Positions 4,955 through 5,181 of a DNA stretch of 5,181 bases are shown here, in pieces (the stretch's first letter is position 1; the number at the start of each line of letters is the position of its first letter). The position numbers were made by a program, and so were the translations under genes. The stretch comes from Acidobacteriota bacterium. GTDB taxonomy: Bacteria > Acidobacteriota > Thermoanaerobaculia > Gp7-AA8. The stretch covers positions 17,228-22,408 of the forward strand of contig QHVX01000199.1 of assembly GCA_003222375.1 (NCBI GenBank), in the 5' to 3' direction. Below the pieces are notes generated by a model, which did no database searches, had not been told where the DNA came from, and saw only the letters and a program-made list of their open reading frames with translations.

Positions 4955-5181
4955 CTAATCGAGCAGCACCTGCCTGAAGTAGTCAATCGTTCGTTGCAAA
5001 CCTACTTCCAGCGGCACTTTGGGCTCCCAGCCCAGGAGCTTTTTGGCTTTCGTGATGTCGGGGCGCCGGATCTTCGGATCATCTTCGGGCAGCGGACGAA
5101 ACTCGATCGGCGCTTTTGTGCCGGTCAGGCGTTTGATCTCCTCTGCGAATTGCAAGACCGTCATCTCCGACGGATTGCCGA
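4955..5181 (-). CDS. NAD-dependent epimerase/dehydratase family protein, probable UDP-glucuronate decarboxylase, C-terminal part
   Basis: The visible 74 residues are the end of an extended short-chain dehydrogenase/reductase. The segments GNPSEMTVLQFAEEIKRLTG and FRPLPEDDPKIRRPD, then KAKKLLGWEPKVPLEVGLQRT and IDYFR, are typical of UDP-glucuronate decarboxylases (UDP-glucuronate to UDP-xylose) and close dTDP-glucose dehydratase-like relatives. In this family they close the substrate-binding domain, with RRPDI...LGWEPKVPLE as the usual ending of a roughly 310-320 residue enzyme. The NAD-binding Rossmann part and the Tyr-x-x-x-Lys catalytic pair lie beyond the right edge, so exact specificity cannot be settled. 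The likely role is nucleotide-sugar supply for surface polysaccharide. It ends in TAG at 4955. Confidence 0.85.
   Translation of the reverse strand, partial: GNPSEMTVLQFAEEIKRLTGTKAPIEFRPLPEDDPKIRRPDITKAKKLLGWEPKVPLEVGLQRTIDYFRQVLLD

Overview
The window is about 5.2 kb of moderately GC-rich bacterial chromosome with ordinary housekeeping and accessory genes. Acidobacteria (Solibacter/Bryobacter-like) is my best guess. It rests on gene content and on runs of inverted 7-bp repeats that I associate with that phylum. This is recognition, not a search result.

Layout, left to right. (1) 1-544, minus: N-terminal 181 codons of a glycine C-acetyltransferase (kbl), running off the left edge. (2) 551-617: inverted cluster of GGGATGA heptamers that fills most of the gap to the next gene and supplies its stop codon. 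(3) 608-1234, minus: cysteine dioxygenase, probably co-transcribed with kbl. (4) 1305-2585, plus: complete purA (adenylosuccinate synthetase), divergent from the dioxygenase. (5) 2596-2718: near-perfect 45-bp inverted repeat between convergent purA and an araC-type gene. It looks like a REP/BIME element and doubles as a terminator in both directions. (6) 2731-3917, minus: two-gene operon of a small four-helix membrane protein and an AraC-family regulator, joined by a 4-bp GTGA overlap. (7) 3943-4545, plus: unrecognised secreted protein with a nine-proline run, starting only 25 bp from the divergent membrane-protein gene. (8) 4563-4828: frameshifted, truncated remnant that appears to be a tandem paralogue of that secreted protein. 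(9) 4828-4943: second inverted heptamer cluster (AGAAGGC/TTCTGCC). (10) 4955-5181, minus: C-terminal 74 residues of an extended SDR nucleotide-sugar enzyme, probably UDP-glucuronate decarboxylase, cut by the right edge.

The two catabolic enzymes on the left (cysteine to cysteine sulfinate; 2-amino-3-oxobutanoate to glycine and acetyl-CoA) may form a small amino-acid degradation operon. purA serves AMP synthesis. The AraC regulator may control its membrane partner or the adjacent secreted protein, but nothing in the sequence proves a target. I see no RNA genes, CRISPR array, transposase, phage gene or origin. The most unusual content is the repeat architecture, which shapes gene ends and leaders at three junctions, and the decayed paralogue next to one of the repeats. 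I do not see a recognisable new multi-gene system.
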